Source: Mycolicibacterium chubuense (GTDB lineage: Bacteria; Actinomycetota; Actinomycetes; Mycobacteriales; Mycobacteriaceae). Taken from it: a stretch of 42,795 nucleotides of DNA. The translations under genes and the position numbers were made by a program. Of this stretch, positions 17,656 to 28,402 are shown one piece after another (positions within the stretch are counted from its first letter, which is position 1; each line of letters begins with the position of its first letter). The stretch lies in assembly GCF_001044255.1 (NCBI RefSeq), contig NZ_JYNX01000096.1, positions 8,163 through 50,957 on the forward strand, in the 5' to 3' direction. A model generated the notes under the pieces. The model saw nothing but the letters and a program-made list of their open reading frames with translations, had not been told where the DNA came from and ran no database searches.

Positions 17656-19230
17656 CTAGATGGGCGTCAGGCCATGCTTGCGCTGGACCCGGTTGATCTG
17701 CTTGTCCCTCAGCAGACGCATGCAGTTGCGCAGCAACAGCCGGGTCTGGTGCGGCTCGATGACGCCGTCGATGAAGCCGCGTTCGGCCGCGATCCACGGC
17801 GTGGCCAGGCTCGTGTTGTAGCCCTCGATGAAATCGGCCCTGATCTTCTGCACCTCGGGCGCCGTCGGATCCGGGAACCGCTTCACGAGCAGCTGGGCCG
17901 CACCCTCGGCGCCGATCACGGCGATGCGGGCGGTCGGCCACGCGAAGTTGAAGTCCGATGTCAGCTGCTTGGAGCCCATCACCGCGTAGGCCCCGCCGTA
18001 GGACTTGCGGATCGTGATCGTCACCTTCGGGATGTCCGCCTCGACGACGGCGTTGAGGAAGCGGCCACCGCGCTTGATGATGCCGCCCTTCTCCTGCTCC
18101 ACGCCCGGCATGAAGCCGGGAGTGTCGACGACGAACACCAGCGGGGTGTTGAACGAGTCGCAGAACCGGACGAAGCGGGCCGCCTTGTCGGAGGCCTCGT
18201 TGTCGATCGCGCCCGACATGTACATCGGCTGGTTGGCGATGACACCGACGGGCCGGCCGTCGACGCGGGCGAACGCGGTGATGATCGCCGGGCCGGACTG
18301 CTCGCCGACCTGGAACACGTCGCCGTCGTCGAAGATCCGCAGCAGGATCTCCATCATGTCGTAGGCCTGGTTGTCCGCGTCCGGCACGATCGCGTCGAGC
18401 TCCAGATCGTGCGGGGTCACCTCCGGCTCGAGACCCGGGTTGACGATGGGCGGGTCGTCGAAGGTGTTGCCGGGCAGGAAGCTCAGGTAGTCGCGCACGT
18501 ACTGGAACGCGGCGGCCTCGGACTCCACCACCTGGTGGATGTTGCCGTAGCGGGCCTGAGCGTCGGCGCCGCCGAGTTCGTCGAGCGTGACGTCCTCGCC
18601 GGTGACGTCCTTGATGACGTCGGGGCCGGTGACGAACATGTAGCCCTGGTCGCGCACCGCGACGACGAGGTCGGTCTGGATCGGCGAGTACACCGCACCG
18701 CCGGCGCACTTGCCGAAAATCAGCGAGATCTCGGGCACCAGACCGCGCAGCAGTTCGTGCCGGCGGCCCAGCTCGGCGTACCAGGCCAGCGACGTCGCGG
18801 TGTCCTGGATGCGGGCGCCCGCGGAGTCGTTGATGCCGATGATCGGGCAGCCGACCATCGCCACCCACTCCATCAGCCGGGCGACCTTGCGGCCGAACAT
18901 CTCGCCGACCGAGCCCTGGAACACCGTCTGGTCGTGGCTGAACACGCCGACCGGCCGGCCGTTGATGGTGCCGTGCCCGGTGACCACGCCGTCGCCGTAG
19001 AGCGCGTCGGGATCGCCCGGCGTCTTGGCCAGCGCACCGATCTCCAGGAAGCTGCCGGGGTCGAGCAGCGCGTGGATCCGGGCTCGCGCGGACGGGATGC
19101 CCTTCTTCTCGCGCTTGGCGACGGCCTTCTCGCCGCCGGGCTCCTTGGCGAGCTCCAGCTTCTCCCGGAGTTCGGCCAACAGTTCGGCGCTCGTCTTCGG
19201 GTGGTGGGTGGGAGAAATCTCAGTCGTCAC
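17656..19230 (-). CDS. accD4: Long-chain acyl-CoA carboxylase carboxyltransferase subunit AccD4
   Basis: A 524-residue carboxyltransferase that, with AccA3, AccD5 and AccE5, makes the carboxylated C24-C26 acyl-CoA extender used by Pks13 in mycolic acid condensation. Both crotonase-fold halves are visible: N-terminal [19 protein letters not shown] and [10 protein letters not shown], and C-terminal [38 protein letters not shown] and [13 protein letters not shown]. The GTG at 19230 overlaps the pks13 stop (GTGA), so the two are translationally coupled. A GGAGAG lies just upstream. The frame stays open well past the start, but that stretch is a shadow of pks13 and contains the 27-bp tandem repeat. 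Confidence 0.95.
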   Translation of the reverse strand: MTTEISPTHHPKTSAELLAELREKLELAKEPGGEKAVAKREKKGIPSARARIHALLDPGSFLEIGALAKTPGDPDALYGDGVVTGHGTINGRPVGVFSHDQTVFQGSVGEMFGRKVARLMEWVAMVGCPIIGINDSAGARIQDTATSLAWYAELGRRHELLRGLVPEISLIFGKCAGGAVYSPIQTDLVVAVRDQGYMFVTGPDVIKDVTGEDVTLDELGGADAQARYGNIHQVVESEAAAFQYVRDYLSFLPGNTFDDPPIVNPGLEPEVTPHDLELDAIVPDADNQAYDMMEILLRIFDDGDVFQVGEQSGPAIITAFARVDGRPVGVIANQPMYMSGAIDNEASDKAARFVRFCDSFNTPLVFVVDTPGFMPGVEQEKGGIIKRGGRFLNAVVEADIPKVTITIRKSYGGAYAVMGSKQLTSDFNFAWPTARIAVIGAEGAAQLLVKRFPDPTAPEVQKIRADFIEGYNTSLATPWIAAERGFIDGVIEPHQTRLLLRNCMRLLRDKQINRVQRKHGLTPI

Positions 19231-22200
19231 TTGCTCTCGCTCTCCGCTACGGCTGCATTGCTCACTGCGTTCGCTTCCGCTGCATTGCTCACTGCGTTCG
19301 CTTCCGCTGCATTGCTCACTGCGTTCGCTTCCGCTGCATTGCTCACTGCGTTCGCTTCGATGACGTGGATCGCCTCGCTCAGGTGCGCTCCGACCTTCGC
19401 AATGTACGGCTCGTCGATGACCTGGATGTGTTCGCCCCCGACCGGCACGATCTCCAGATCCTCCACGAATTCGCCCCAGCCGCCGTCGGGCTGACGGACG
19501 GCGTAGCGCGGTTCGAAGAAGATCGCGTCGTCGTGGTAGCGGTCGGCCATGTACAGCGTGACGTGGCCGTCGTAGGGCTGGATCTCCGCGGTCTCGAGCA
19601 GCCGGTTGTCCAGGTACGAGGTGCGCTGGTGCTCGATGATGCCGCCCGGGATCTCCACGCCGGCCTGTTGCACGGCGTCGAGCACGTAGCGGACCTGACC
19701 CTCGTCGTCGAGCGCCTCGAGTTCCTCGTAGGGGATCTCGGGGATCTCGACGTTGAAGGTGCGCTGCGCGAACAACGCGTAGCGATCCCACCGGGCCCGC
19801 GTCTCCTCCTTGGTCTGCGGGATCTCCTCGCCGGGACGCACCATGTCGATGAGTCCGACGAACCGCACGTCGGCGCCTTCGCGCTTCAGCCCGATCGCGC
19901 AGGCGTAGGCCAGCGCCCCGCCCAGCGACCAGCCGACCAGGATGTAGGGGCCGTCGCCCTGGATCTCCCGCAGCTTCGGCAGATACTCGGCGGCGCGCTC
20001 CTCGACCGAGCCCTCGACCCGCTCGAACCCGTACATCGGGGTGTCGGGCGGCAGTCGCTTGAGCAGCGGCTCGTAGACGACGGTGGACCCGCCGGCCGGG
20101 TGGAAGACGAACACCGGGATCCGTGTGGACCCTTCGGGGCGGGCCCGGATGGTCCGCACGAAACCGTCCACCTTGCCACCCTCGAGGTACTGGCGGACGG
20201 TGGTGGACAACTCCTCGATCGTCTTGGCCGCGCGGACGTCATCGACGGTGATCGTGCCCTCGTCGGCGCGTTCGGTGAGCCGCTCGGCGATCTTGGCCGC
20301 GGTGGCGTCGTCGAGCTTGGGCAGCTCGGTGAAGATGCCGCCCGGCGACTTACCGGTGACGATCGCCCACGTCGCGAACGTGACGCGCTCGGCGGCGTCA
20401 CGGGGCGGCACGTCGGCGCCGAGCGCCTCGGTGACCGCCTCCTGGGTCAGCACCTTCGCGGCCAGGCTCGCGGCACTAGGCTTGTCGGGCCCCGCGGGGT
20501 TGGTCGGCGGCGGGGGGATGCCGGGTCCCGAGGGGTCGGTCGGCGGAGCGGGGACCGCGACATCGGACTGCGGAGGCGGGACCGTCAGATCCTTCTGGGC
20601 CTCCACGGAGTCGGTGGCAATCTTCTCGACGGCGTCGGCGGCGATCGGGTGGCCCGCCTCGGCGAGCTTGGCTTCGAGCTCGGCGACGGTGCTGGCGCCG
20701 CCCATCAGCTCGGCCTGCGCGGCCGCGATCTCCTCGGGGGTCTGGCCCTTCTGCGACTCGGCGAGCTGGTCGACCTCGTCGCGGTGCTCGATCGCGTAGG
20801 CGATGAGCTTCTCGACGGCGTAGAGGTTCGCGTCGCGCACCGCGGTCAGCTGGATCGGCGGGAGGTCGAAGTCGTATTCGACGCGGTTCTTGATGCGCAC
20901 CGCCATCAGCGAGTCGAGACCGAGCTCGATCAGCGGCACCTCCCACGGCAGGTCCTCGGGCTCGTAGCCCATGGCCGCGCCGACGATCGCGCCGAGCCGA
21001 TCGCCGATGGTCTCGCCGGACTCCGGCGACCACTTGGCGAAGCCGGCCGCGAGACCGGCGCCGGCGGTGAGGTTGTCGTGCAGGATCGCCGCGTCGTCCT
21101 CGGGCTCGGGTTCGGACGTTGCCACCGCGGCGATCTCGGCGACGGTGCCCGCGCCGACGGCGGTCGGAAGCGCGGTCTGCGCGCCGCCGCGACTGACGAT
21201 CGCGTCGTAGACGAGCGTGAACGATTCATCGATACGGGCGTGCACCTGCACCGCCGCACCGCCGGGATGACGGGTCAGCGTGGTCACCAGCTTCGACCCC
21301 TCGCCGGGCACGGCGCGCTGCTCCGAGGCGACCAGCTTGGCATCCGGAAGCACCGCTACCGCAGCAGATTTCACCAGCGCCGCCAGATCGGTCTCCCCGC
21401 GCGGGCTGTACTCCCACACGTGCCGGCCGTCTGGGGTGGCCACGTGGCTGCCGGGCATGACCCCCGAGCTGTCGCCGGTGAAGTGCGCGTCGAGCCAGTG
21501 CGGTTTGCGCTTGAAACGGGTCGGCGGGATGGCCGCGAAGTCCAGCGCCCCACCCAGGCCCCGCGACTTCCGGGGGAACAGCGTGCGGAAGTCGAGATCG
21601 TGGCCGTGCACGAACAGATGCGCCATGGCCGTGGTCATCGAGTCGACCTCGTCCTGCTTGCGGGCGAGCGTCGGAATCAGTTGCGCGTCATGCAGACCCG
21701 CATCGGCGGTGGTCAGCCCGACCTGCATCAGGGCGACCGGGTTCGGCGCCAACTCGAGGAAAGTGGTGTGGCCGTTGTCGACGGCGTTACGGATGCCGTG
21801 CGTGAAGTAGACGCTGTGCCGCAGCCCCTTCTTCCAGTAATCCACGTCGTGGATGGGCTCCGCGCCGGCCCGGACCAGGCTGCCCTCGTGCACGGTCGAG
21901 TAGTACGCGACCTGCACCGGATGCGCTTCGATGCCTTGCAGTTCCGCGGCGAGCTCACCGAGCAGCGGATCCATCTGCGAGGTGTGGCTGGCGCCCTTGG
22001 TCTGGAACTTGCGGGCGAACTTGCCCTCCGACTCCGCGCGGGCGATGATCGCGTCCACCTGGTCGGGCGGGCCGCCGATGACGGTCTGCGTCGGGGCCGC
22101 GTAGACGCACACCTCGAGGTCCTTGAAATCCGAGAACACGGTCTCGATCTCCGCGGCGGAGTACTCCACCAGGGCCATCAGTCGGATGTACTCGCCGAAC

Positions 22201-24752
22201 AGCATCGCCTCGCCCTCACCCATCAGGTGGCTGCGCGAGCAGATGGTGCGGGTGGCGTCCTCCAGCGACAGACCGCCGGCGAAGTAGGCCGCGGCGGCTT
22301 CGCCGAGTGACTGTCCGATCAGCGCACCGGGTTTCGCGCCGTGCGCCTTGAGCAGCTCACCGAGGGCGACCTGGATCGCGAAGATGACCAGCTGCACCTT
22401 CTCGATCGGGAGCTCGGTGGTCTCGTCGGTGTAGTCGATCGCGTCGTCGAGGATGAGCTCGAGGATGGAGTGCCCGCGCTCGTCCTGGATGAGGCTGTCC
22501 ACCTTGTTGATCCACTCGGCGAAGATCTCGTCGCGCAGGTAGAGGCTCTTGGCCATCTTGCGGTGCTGCGCGCCGAAACCGGCGAGCACCCACACCGGCC
22601 CGTTGGTGACGGGCCCGTCGGCGCTGAGCACGATCGGGTTGGGCTTGCCCTCGGCCAGCGCCCGCAGGCCCTTGATCGCCTCGTCGTGGTCGTGGGCCAG
22701 CACCACCGCGCGGGAGCGGCCGTGGTTGCGCCGCGACAGCGAGCGGCCGATCGACTCCAGCGACGAGGCGCGCCCCTCGGGGCTGTCGATCCAGTCCGCG
22801 AGTTCGGCGGCGGCCGCCTTCTTGCGTGAGGTGAGGAATCCCGAAACAGCAAGCGGCACAACTGGAACGGTCGGGTTCTCCGCCTCGGCGGCCGCCAGCT
22901 CCTCGCGGGCCACCTCCAGCAGGCGCAGCGCCTCGTCGGTCAGGCCGGGCAGCTCGTAGTCGTCGCCGGCGGCGGCGGGCACGTCGAGCGCGTCGTCGTC
23001 ACCGTCATCGTCACCATCGAGAAATTCGCCGTACTCGTCCATCCGCACGCCGCCGACGTAGACGGCCTTGGCGTCGTCGTTGGCGGGTGTCACCACCGCG
23101 ACGTCGGGTTCGGGGGCCGGCTCGACCAGATCGCTGGCCAGCACCTCGCGCACCACCAGGTGGGCGTTGGCGCCGCCGAAGCCGAACCCGGACACGCCGG
23201 CGATGGCGCGGCCACTGTAGCGCGGCCAATCGGTCACCGTGTCGGCGACCTTGAGATGTTCCTTGTCGAAGTCGATGTAGGGGTTCGGGCCGGTGTAGTT
23301 GATCGACGGCGGGATCTTGTCGTTGCGCAGCGCCAGCGCGACCTTCGCCAGGCTCGCCGCACCGGCGGCCGACTCGAGGTGTCCCACATTGGATTTCACC
23401 GCGCCCAGCAGCGCGGGCTTGTCGGCGGCGCGACCGCGGCCGATGACGCGGCCCAGCGCGTCGGCCTCGATCGGATCGCCGAGGATGGTGCCGGTGCCGT
23501 GCGCTTCGACGTAGTCGACGGCGCGCGGGTCGATGCCGGCGTCCTTGTACGCCTTGCGCAGCACCGCTTCCTGAGCGTCCGGGTTCGGCGCGAGCATGCC
23601 GTTGGAGCGGCCGTCGTGGTTGACCGCACCGCCGGCGATCACGGCCAGGATGTCGTCGCCGTCGCGGCGCGCGTCGGCGAGCCGCTTGAGCACCACCATG
23701 CCGCCGCCCTCGGAGCGCGCGTAGCCGTCGGCGTCCTGGGAGAACGACTTGATCCGGCCGTCGGGCGCCAGCACGCCGCCGACCTCGTCGAAGCCCAACG
23801 TGACCAGCGGGGTGATCAACGCGTTGACGCCACCGGCGATCACCACGTCGGCATCCCCGGCGCGCAGCGCCTTCATGCCCTCGTGCACGGCGACCAGCGC
23901 CGACGAGCACGCGGTGTCGATGGCCATCGACGGGCCGCGGAAGTCGTAGAAGTAGGAGACCCGGTTGGCGATGACCGCGCTCGAGTTACCGGTGATCGCA
24001 TACGGGTGCGCGACGGTGGGGTCGGCCACCGACATGAACATGTAGTCGTTGACCGAGCTGCCGATGAACACGCCGACGTTCTCACCTCGCAGGCTCGACG
24101 CCGGAATCCGGGCGTGCTCCAACGCTTCCCACGTCAGCTCCAGCGCCATGCGCTGCTGCGGGTCGATGTTGTCGGCTTCCATCTTCGACAGCGCGAAGAA
24201 CTCGGCATCGAAGCCCTTGATGTCGGTGAGGTATCCGCCGCGGGTGCGGGCCTTGGCGACCCGCTCGGCGATGCGCGGCTCGGACAGGAACTCCGACCAC
24301 CGGCCCTCGGGCAGGTCGGTGATCGCGTCACGGCCGTCGAGCAGCGCCGACCACATCTCGTCGGGGGTGTTCATGTCGCCGGGGAACCGGGTGCCGACGC
24401 CGACGATCGCGATGTTCAGCCGGCCCTCGTCGCCGTCGCGCGACCAGTCCTCGCTGTCGATGTCCGACAGATCATCTTCGGGCTCGCCCTCGATGATCAC
24501 CGTGGCCAGGGACTCGATCGTCGGGTGCCGGAACGCGATCGTCGCGGTCAGCGTCACACCGGTCAGGTCCTCGATGTCGCTGGCCATCGCGACCGCGTCG
24601 CGGGAGGACAGCCCCAGCTCCACCATCGGCGTGGACTCGCTGATGGAGTCGGGTGACTGGCCGGTCGCGTTGCCGATCCAGTTGCGCAGCCACTCCCGCA
24701 TCTCGTTGACGGTCATGTCCTGACCGCCCGGATTGTCTTGCGACTCAGCCAT
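19227..24752 (-). CDS. pks13: Polyketide synthase Pks13 (mycolic acid condensase)
   Basis: A 1,841-residue cytoplasmic type I PKS that condenses the FadD32-supplied meromycolate with the AccD4-dependent carboxylated acyl chain. Domains in order: ACP1 (phosphopantetheine Ser50 in [10 protein letters not shown]); ketosynthase (Cys282 in DTACSSA, with EAHGTGT and VGHLES); acyltransferase (Ser815 in GQSLGEA); ACP2 (Ser1281 in GLDSLMAVR); thioesterase (Ser1609 in GWSLGGAL). The TE serine lies about 60 residues further from ACP2 than in M. tuberculosis, owing to a Pro-rich linker at about 1390-1425. The C-terminus (about 1799-1834) consists of four EANAVSNAA-type nonapeptides from a 27-bp tandem repeat. 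ATG 24752 matches the usual start; an upstream alternative adds five residues. Confidence 0.97.
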   Translation of the reverse strand: MAESQDNPGGQDMTVNEMREWLRNWIGNATGQSPDSISESTPMVELGLSSRDAVAMASDIEDLTGVTLTATIAFRHPTIESLATVIIEGEPEDDLSDIDSEDWSRDGDEGRLNIAIVGVGTRFPGDMNTPDEMWSALLDGRDAITDLPEGRWSEFLSEPRIAERVAKARTRGGYLTDIKGFDAEFFALSKMEADNIDPQQRMALELTWEALEHARIPASSLRGENVGVFIGSSVNDYMFMSVADPTVAHPYAITGNSSAVIANRVSYFYDFRGPSMAIDTACSSALVAVHEGMKALRAGDADVVIAGGVNALITPLVTLGFDEVGGVLAPDGRIKSFSQDADGYARSEGGGMVVLKRLADARRDGDDILAVIAGGAVNHDGRSNGMLAPNPDAQEAVLRKAYKDAGIDPRAVDYVEAHGTGTILGDPIEADALGRVIGRGRAADKPALLGAVKSNVGHLESAAGAASLAKVALALRNDKIPPSINYTGPNPYIDFDKEHLKVADTVTDWPRYSGRAIAGVSGFGFGGANAHLVVREVLASDLVEPAPEPDVAVVTPANDDAKAVYVGGVRMDEYGEFLDGDDDGDDDALDVPAAAGDDYELPGLTDEALRLLEVAREELAAAEAENPTVPVVPLAVSGFLTSRKKAAAAELADWIDSPEGRASSLESIGRSLSRRNHGRSRAVVLAHDHDEAIKGLRALAEGKPNPIVLSADGPVTNGPVWVLAGFGAQHRKMAKSLYLRDEIFAEWINKVDSLIQDERGHSILELILDDAIDYTDETTELPIEKVQLVIFAIQVALGELLKAHGAKPGALIGQSLGEAAAAYFAGGLSLEDATRTICSRSHLMGEGEAMLFGEYIRLMALVEYSAAEIETVFSDFKDLEVCVYAAPTQTVIGGPPDQVDAIIARAESEGKFARKFQTKGASHTSQMDPLLGELAAELQGIEAHPVQVAYYSTVHEGSLVRAGAEPIHDVDYWKKGLRHSVYFTHGIRNAVDNGHTTFLELAPNPVALMQVGLTTADAGLHDAQLIPTLARKQDEVDSMTTAMAHLFVHGHDLDFRTLFPRKSRGLGGALDFAAIPPTRFKRKPHWLDAHFTGDSSGVMPGSHVATPDGRHVWEYSPRGETDLAALVKSAAVAVLPDAKLVASEQRAVPGEGSKLVTTLTRHPGGAAVQVHARIDESFTLVYDAIVSRGGAQTALPTAVGAGTVAEIAAVATSEPEPEDDAAILHDNLTAGAGLAAGFAKWSPESGETIGDRLGAIVGAAMGYEPEDLPWEVPLIELGLDSLMAVRIKNRVEYDFDLPPIQLTAVRDANLYAVEKLIAYAIEHRDEVDQLAESQKGQTPEEIAAAQAELMGGASTVAELEAKLAEAGHPIAADAVEKIATDSVEAQKDLTVPPPQSDVAVPAPPTDPSGPGIPPPPTNPAGPDKPSAASLAAKVLTQEAVTEALGADVPPRDAAERVTFATWAIVTGKSPGGIFTELPKLDDATAAKIAERLTERADEGTITVDDVRAAKTIEELSTTVRQYLEGGKVDGFVRTIRARPEGSTRIPVFVFHPAGGSTVVYEPLLKRLPPDTPMYGFERVEGSVEERAAEYLPKLREIQGDGPYILVGWSLGGALAYACAIGLKREGADVRFVGLIDMVRPGEEIPQTKEETRARWDRYALFAQRTFNVEIPEIPYEELEALDDEGQVRYVLDAVQQAGVEIPGGIIEHQRTSYLDNRLLETAEIQPYDGHVTLYMADRYHDDAIFFEPRYAVRQPDGGWGEFVEDLEIVPVGGEHIQVIDEPYIAKVGAHLSEAIHVIEANAVSNAAEANAVSNAAEANAVSNAAEANAVSNAAVAESESK
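19252..19359 (-). repeat. 27-bp tandem repeat, four copies, in the 3' end of pks13
   Basis: Four head-to-tail 27-bp units start at 19252, 19279, 19306 and 19333; they are identical apart from the last base of the final unit. On the coding strand each adds nine residues (EANAVSNAA) to the Pks13 C-terminus without changing frame. The array ends 21 nt before the accD4 start codon. The near-perfect identity suggests recent expansion by slippage, so the copy number is probably variable. Confidence 0.95.
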
Positions 24753-24775
24753 GTTCCATACCCTCACGATCGACA

Positions 24776-24795
24776 GGCGGCCCGCACGGGCCGCC
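24776..24795 (-). other. Hairpin in the fadD32-pks13 gap
   Basis: A perfect 9-bp GC inverted repeat (GGCGGCCCG / CGGGCCGCC, 2-nt centre) lies in the 66-nt gap between fadD32 and pks13. It has no T tract. It could modulate readthrough or stabilise the mRNA, so that pks13 and fadD32 differ in expression. Confidence 0.35.
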
Positions 24796-24818
24796 GTTGC
24801 CGTTGCTGTAGTTGAGCG

Positions 24819-26708
24819 TCAGTCCGTCTCGTCCGGGAAGGCGTTGGCCACCTTGCCGCTGCGCAGGCTGCCGTCGAGATACGCCGACCGGCAGGCCCGG
24901 CGGCCGATCTTGCCGCTCGACGTCCGCGGGATGGCCCCGGCGGGCGTGAGCAGCACGTCGCGCACGGTCACGCCGTGCCGCACCGCGATCGCGGCGCGGA
25001 TGTCGTCGGCGATCGGTCCCATCTCGAGCTTGTGCGCGCCGGGCGCCCGCTCGCCGACGATCACCAGCTGCTCGGACGTGTCGTTGGGGTCACGCTTGAG
25101 CCCGGAGTGGGCGTCGGCGAACACCTCGTCGGGCAGCTGGTTGGCCGGCACGGAGAACGCCGCGACGAACCCGGTGCGCAGCGCCTTGGTGGCCTCCTGC
25201 GCGGAGTACTCCAGGTCCTGCGGGTAGTGGTTGCGGCCGTCGATGATCACCAGGTCCTTGGTGCGGCCGGTGATGAACAGCTCACCGTCGTGGTAGGCGC
25301 CGAGGTCGCCCGTCCGGACCCAGGTCGCGTCGTCGGCGGCGCCTTCGGCGTGCGACGGTTCGGTGCGCGACTTGAGGATGTTGTGGAAAGTGGCGGCGGT
25401 TTCGTCGGGCTTGCCCCAGTAGCCGGTGCCCATGTTCTGGCCGCTGATCCATACTTCACCGATCTGACCGTCGGGCAGCTCGGTGGCACTGTCGGCGTCG
25501 ACGATGACCGCCCACTCCGCGACACCGATCTTGCCGGCGCCGGCCTGCGCGACCGCCTTGGGCGAATCCGCCGGCACTTCGACGAAGCGGTGGCTGTTGA
25601 GCTCGTCGCGGTCGACGTGGATGATCCGCGGCTCGGCGTTCATCGGGGTGGTCGACACGAACAGCGTGGCCTCGGCTAGGCCGTAGGACGGCTTGATCGC
25701 CTGCGGCTTGAACCCGAACGGGCTGAACGCCTCGTTGAACCGGTTCACCGTGGCCGCCGAGATCGGCTCGCTGCCGTTGAGGATGCACTTGATGTTGGAC
25801 AGATCGATCGCCGGCTCATCTTCTTTGGGGACGCCGCGTGCCGCCGCATGGTCGAACGCGAAGTTCGGCGCCACCGAGATGGTGCCGCCGGTGTCGCCCT
25901 CTTTGCGCGCCATCTCGCGGATCCACCGGCCGGGGCGGCGGACGAACGCGGCGGGCGTCATGAACGTGATGTAGTGCCCGAGCATCGGGGACAGCAGCAC
26001 CGTGATGAGACCCATGTCGTGGAAGAACGGCAGCCACGAGACGCCGCGGTCGCCCTCCTGGCCGTCGAGCGCCTCGATCACCTGCACGACGTTGGTGGCG
26101 AGGTTGAGGTGGGTGATCTGCACGCCGGTCGGGATGCGGGTCGAACCCGATGTGTACTGCAGGTAGGCGATCGTGTCGTGTGTGACCTCGACCGGTTCCC
26201 ATGTCGCGCCGACCTCGTCGGGCACGGCGTCGACGGCGATCACGCGCGGGCGCTGATTGGCCGGGCGGGTGCGGAAGAATTTACGGACGCCCTCAGCGGC
26301 CGCCGTCGTGGTCAGGATCGCCGTCGGGTGGCAGTCGTCGAGCACGGCGTGCAGGCGCCCCACATGGCCGGGCTCGTTCGGATCGAACAGGGGTACCGCG
26401 ATGCGGCCGGCGTACAGGGTTCCGAAGAAGGCGACGAGATAGTCGAGGTTCTGCGGGCACAGGATAGCGACCCGGTCACCGGGCTGGGTCACCTGCTGCA
26501 GCCGGGCACCGACGGCCTTGTTGCGCGCGCCGAAGTCGGCCCAGTGCAGGTCGCGGTTGACGCCGTCGCGCTCGGTCGAGAAGTCGACGAACCGGTAGGC
26601 GAGCTTGTCTCCACGAACCTTCGCCCATCGTTCGACGTGCTTGACCAGGTTCCCGTTGTCGGGGAACTTGATCAGTCCGTCCTTGATGAACGGGTTATGG
26701 AAGGCCAT
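24819..26708 (-). CDS. fadD32: Long-chain fatty-acyl-AMP ligase FadD32
   Basis: A 629-residue FAAL that adenylates meromycolic acid and loads it onto the N-terminal ACP of Pks13. The family motifs are present: the ATP-binding loop [35 protein letters not shown], the WVRTGDLG hinge region and the C-terminal lysine motif [11 protein letters not shown] 26708 is chosen because it has a GGAG 5 nt upstream and begins with MAFHNPF, as in homologues; an alternative start 15 nt earlier overlaps that ribosome site. It is the first gene of the fadD32-pks13-accD4 series. Confidence 0.96.
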   Translation of the reverse strand: MAFHNPFIKDGLIKFPDNGNLVKHVERWAKVRGDKLAYRFVDFSTERDGVNRDLHWADFGARNKAVGARLQQVTQPGDRVAILCPQNLDYLVAFFGTLYAGRIAVPLFDPNEPGHVGRLHAVLDDCHPTAILTTTAAAEGVRKFFRTRPANQRPRVIAVDAVPDEVGATWEPVEVTHDTIAYLQYTSGSTRIPTGVQITHLNLATNVVQVIEALDGQEGDRGVSWLPFFHDMGLITVLLSPMLGHYITFMTPAAFVRRPGRWIREMARKEGDTGGTISVAPNFAFDHAAARGVPKEDEPAIDLSNIKCILNGSEPISAATVNRFNEAFSPFGFKPQAIKPSYGLAEATLFVSTTPMNAEPRIIHVDRDELNSHRFVEVPADSPKAVAQAGAGKIGVAEWAVIVDADSATELPDGQIGEVWISGQNMGTGYWGKPDETAATFHNILKSRTEPSHAEGAADDATWVRTGDLGAYHDGELFITGRTKDLVIIDGRNHYPQDLEYSAQEATKALRTGFVAAFSVPANQLPDEVFADAHSGLKRDPNDTSEQLVIVGERAPGAHKLEMGPIADDIRAAIAVRHGVTVRDVLLTPAGAIPRTSSGKIGRRACRSAYLDGSLRSGKVANAFPDETD

Positions 26709-26856
26709 CTCAACTCCAATCACATGGGATAGATCCCAAGCCCCGAAGATCGTACCGGGGCAACGGCTCCCCGCCCTTCAGCCGCGTCAAACGCTCTTAG
26801 ATTTCCCTTAATGTTAGGGGACGGCCACACGCGGGCCAAATCCCCTCGGTCACGTG
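26709..26856 (-). promoter_or_regulatory. Upstream region of fadD32
   Basis: These 148 bases separate culp6 from fadD32. Read on the minus strand they contain a TTGACG and, further on, a TACGAT that could serve as a -10 box, but the two are about 29 nt apart and so do not form one standard promoter. An AT-richer patch near 26800-26820 stands out from its surroundings. I infer, without direct proof, that a promoter for the mycolate operon lies here. Confidence 0.3.
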
Positions 26857-27867
26857 TCAGCCATGTTTCGGACGCGGAGCGTTATCGATCAGGCCCTGCG
26901 CCCAGTTCAGCGTCCACGCGGTGGCCGGTTGGCCGTCGATGTTCCAGAACTGCGGCGTGGCGTACAACGCGTGCACCGGCTGGCCCGCGCCACCGCTGAG
27001 CACCTCGATCGTCCTGGGCAGCTGGGTGATGTTGAACGCCGACGTCGGCGCCGCGCAGATCAGGTCACCGCGCGCGCAGATCTCGTTGGTGCGGTCGTTG
27101 AGCGCCCCGAAACCACCTGGCCGCGGGCCTGTCATCGTCAGACCCAGCGCCGAGAGCGTCGGCACCTCGTGCAGCGTGATCTCCGCGCCCTGACCGTCCG
27201 GGTTGGGGCCGATGTCCTGCCCGACGCCGTCCTGCCTGCGGCCGTCGGCCACCAGCGTCACCCCGAGCACCAGGTCCTGGTCGACGGGTCCGCGCCCGTT
27301 GCCGATGTCGCTGGCGATGTCACCGGCGATCACCGCACCCTGGGAGAACCCGATCAGCACGTAGCTGGTCAGCGGGCAGCGGTTGTTCATGTCCGTCATC
27401 GCCTGCACCGCGGCCCGGGTGCCCTCCGCGCGGCTGTCGTTGTACGACATCTGAGTGTCCGCCGAGAGCGGATTGTGGAACTGCGCGGTGTAGGGAACCG
27501 TGAACACCTCGACGCGGTCGGTGCCGAACTGAGCCCGGATCGGGTTGGTGACGTTGAGCAGCAGCGCCGCCGGGAACTGCGCCGGGTTGAACGGATCCAG
27601 CACCGGCGAGGACTCCCAGGTGCCCGGGATCGAGATCAGCTGCACGTCCGGGCAGCTGGCGTCCTGGAACTCCGGGCGCGGCTTACTCGGCGATGACGGC
27701 GCGCCGGTCGGCGGCACGGCCGAGGGCGGAACCGCCGTCGGCGGGCTCTCGGGCCGGCGCAGCACGACGATGACGACCGCCACGATCAGGACGACGACGA
27801 GGCCCACCGCCCCGGCGGCGAACAGCGCCAGCAGGCGGTGGCGTTTCCGCCGATTGGTCTTGGCCAT
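26857..27867 (-). CDS. culp6: Culp6, cutinase-like membrane-anchored (phospho)lipase/thioesterase (Rv3802c homologue)
   Basis: A 336-residue cutinase-family hydrolase with a basic N-terminus and one membrane helix (about 11-36), then a Pro-rich linker that places the catalytic domain outside the membrane. The triad is intact: Ser175 in GFSQG, Asp268 in ARGDLIC and His299 in PVHALY. The positions are the same as those reported for the M. tuberculosis protein. That enzyme shows phospholipase A and thioesterase activity and is linked to control of mycolate synthesis. The gene sits between fadD32 and the antigen 85 genes, as in other mycobacteria, and starts at ATG 27867. Confidence 0.92.
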   Translation of the reverse strand: MAKTNRRKRHRLLALFAAGAVGLVVVLIVAVVIVVLRRPESPPTAVPPSAVPPTGAPSSPSKPRPEFQDASCPDVQLISIPGTWESSPVLDPFNPAQFPAALLLNVTNPIRAQFGTDRVEVFTVPYTAQFHNPLSADTQMSYNDSRAEGTRAAVQAMTDMNNRCPLTSYVLIGFSQGAVIAGDIASDIGNGRGPVDQDLVLGVTLVADGRRQDGVGQDIGPNPDGQGAEITLHEVPTLSALGLTMTGPRPGGFGALNDRTNEICARGDLICAAPTSAFNITQLPRTIEVLSGGAGQPVHALYATPQFWNIDGQPATAWTLNWAQGLIDNAPRPKHG

Positions 27868-27882
27868 GGATTCTGGAGGCTC

Positions 27883-28362
27883 CTAGCAGAGTCGGTCTGT
27901 CGCGATGCGAATGTAGTCGGCGGTCTCGTCGTGGAGTTCACTCGCCGACGGCTTGCCCGCGTGGGCGTCGGAGCCCGGATCGCTGGCGTCGTTGCGCACC
28001 AGCGGCGCGACGAACTCCCAGACCGCCTGATCGGGCTGCTTGGCCGCGCGCGCCTGGCAGACGTAAGAGCCGATGCTCAGCGCCGACAGATCGCTGGTGG
28101 GCCGCACGCCTTCCGAGCGGAGTGCGTCGAGATAGGCACGCTGGCGCGGCGTCACCATCAGCGCGTTGGACTGCCCGCCCGGCGCAGGGGGCCCGGGCGG
28201 CTGCGCCCCGCCCTGTCCGTGCGTCGGCGCCGGCTCGACCTCGGAGTTCATCCCCGAGATCACGTCGTCGCCGGCCGAGCATCCGGTCAGCCACGCCGAC
28301 GAGGCGACGAGCAGGCACACTCCTGCTGCTCCCGCTCGCGCGGACCGTGACCCGTGTTGCAC
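27883..28362 (-). CDS. DUF732-family lipoprotein
   Basis: About 159 residues with a lipoprotein signal: basic n-region, hydrophobic core and lipobox LTGC, so it should be lipid-anchored on the outer face of the plasma membrane. A Pro/Gly-rich spacer leads to a DUF732-like domain (YLDALRSEGV, ALSIGSYVCQA, then a C-terminal ADYIRIATDRLC), whose two cysteines probably form a disulfide. The function is unknown. The start is uncertain: GTG 28362 or TTG 28371, both overlapping a GGAGGA, and neither with ideal spacing. It lies 15 nt upstream of culp6 on the same strand. Confidence 0.8.
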   Translation of the reverse strand: MQHGSRSARAGAAGVCLLVASSAWLTGCSAGDDVISGMNSEVEPAPTHGQGGAQPPGPPAPGGQSNALMVTPRQRAYLDALRSEGVRPTSDLSALSIGSYVCQARAAKQPDQAVWEFVAPLVRNDASDPGSDAHAGKPSASELHDETADYIRIATDRLC

Positions 28363-28402
28363 GTCCTCCAAGGTACCGGGGGCACCAGCGGGTGCCCGGG
28401 AC

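Noticed and set aside
16715-18868. A 717-codon frame joining DUF4331 to an upstream region
   Set aside because: The upstream 410 codons lie over accD4 in the wrong frame. DUF4331 homology starts at ATG 17638.
19252-19359. A CRISPR array
   Set aside because: The 27-bp units are directly adjacent without spacers and keep the pks13 reading frame.
17656-19791. An N-terminal extension of AccD4 with SERSEQCSG repeats
   Set aside because: The extension is the pks13 3' end and its 27-bp repeat read in another frame. Homology begins at the GTG overlapping the pks13 stop.
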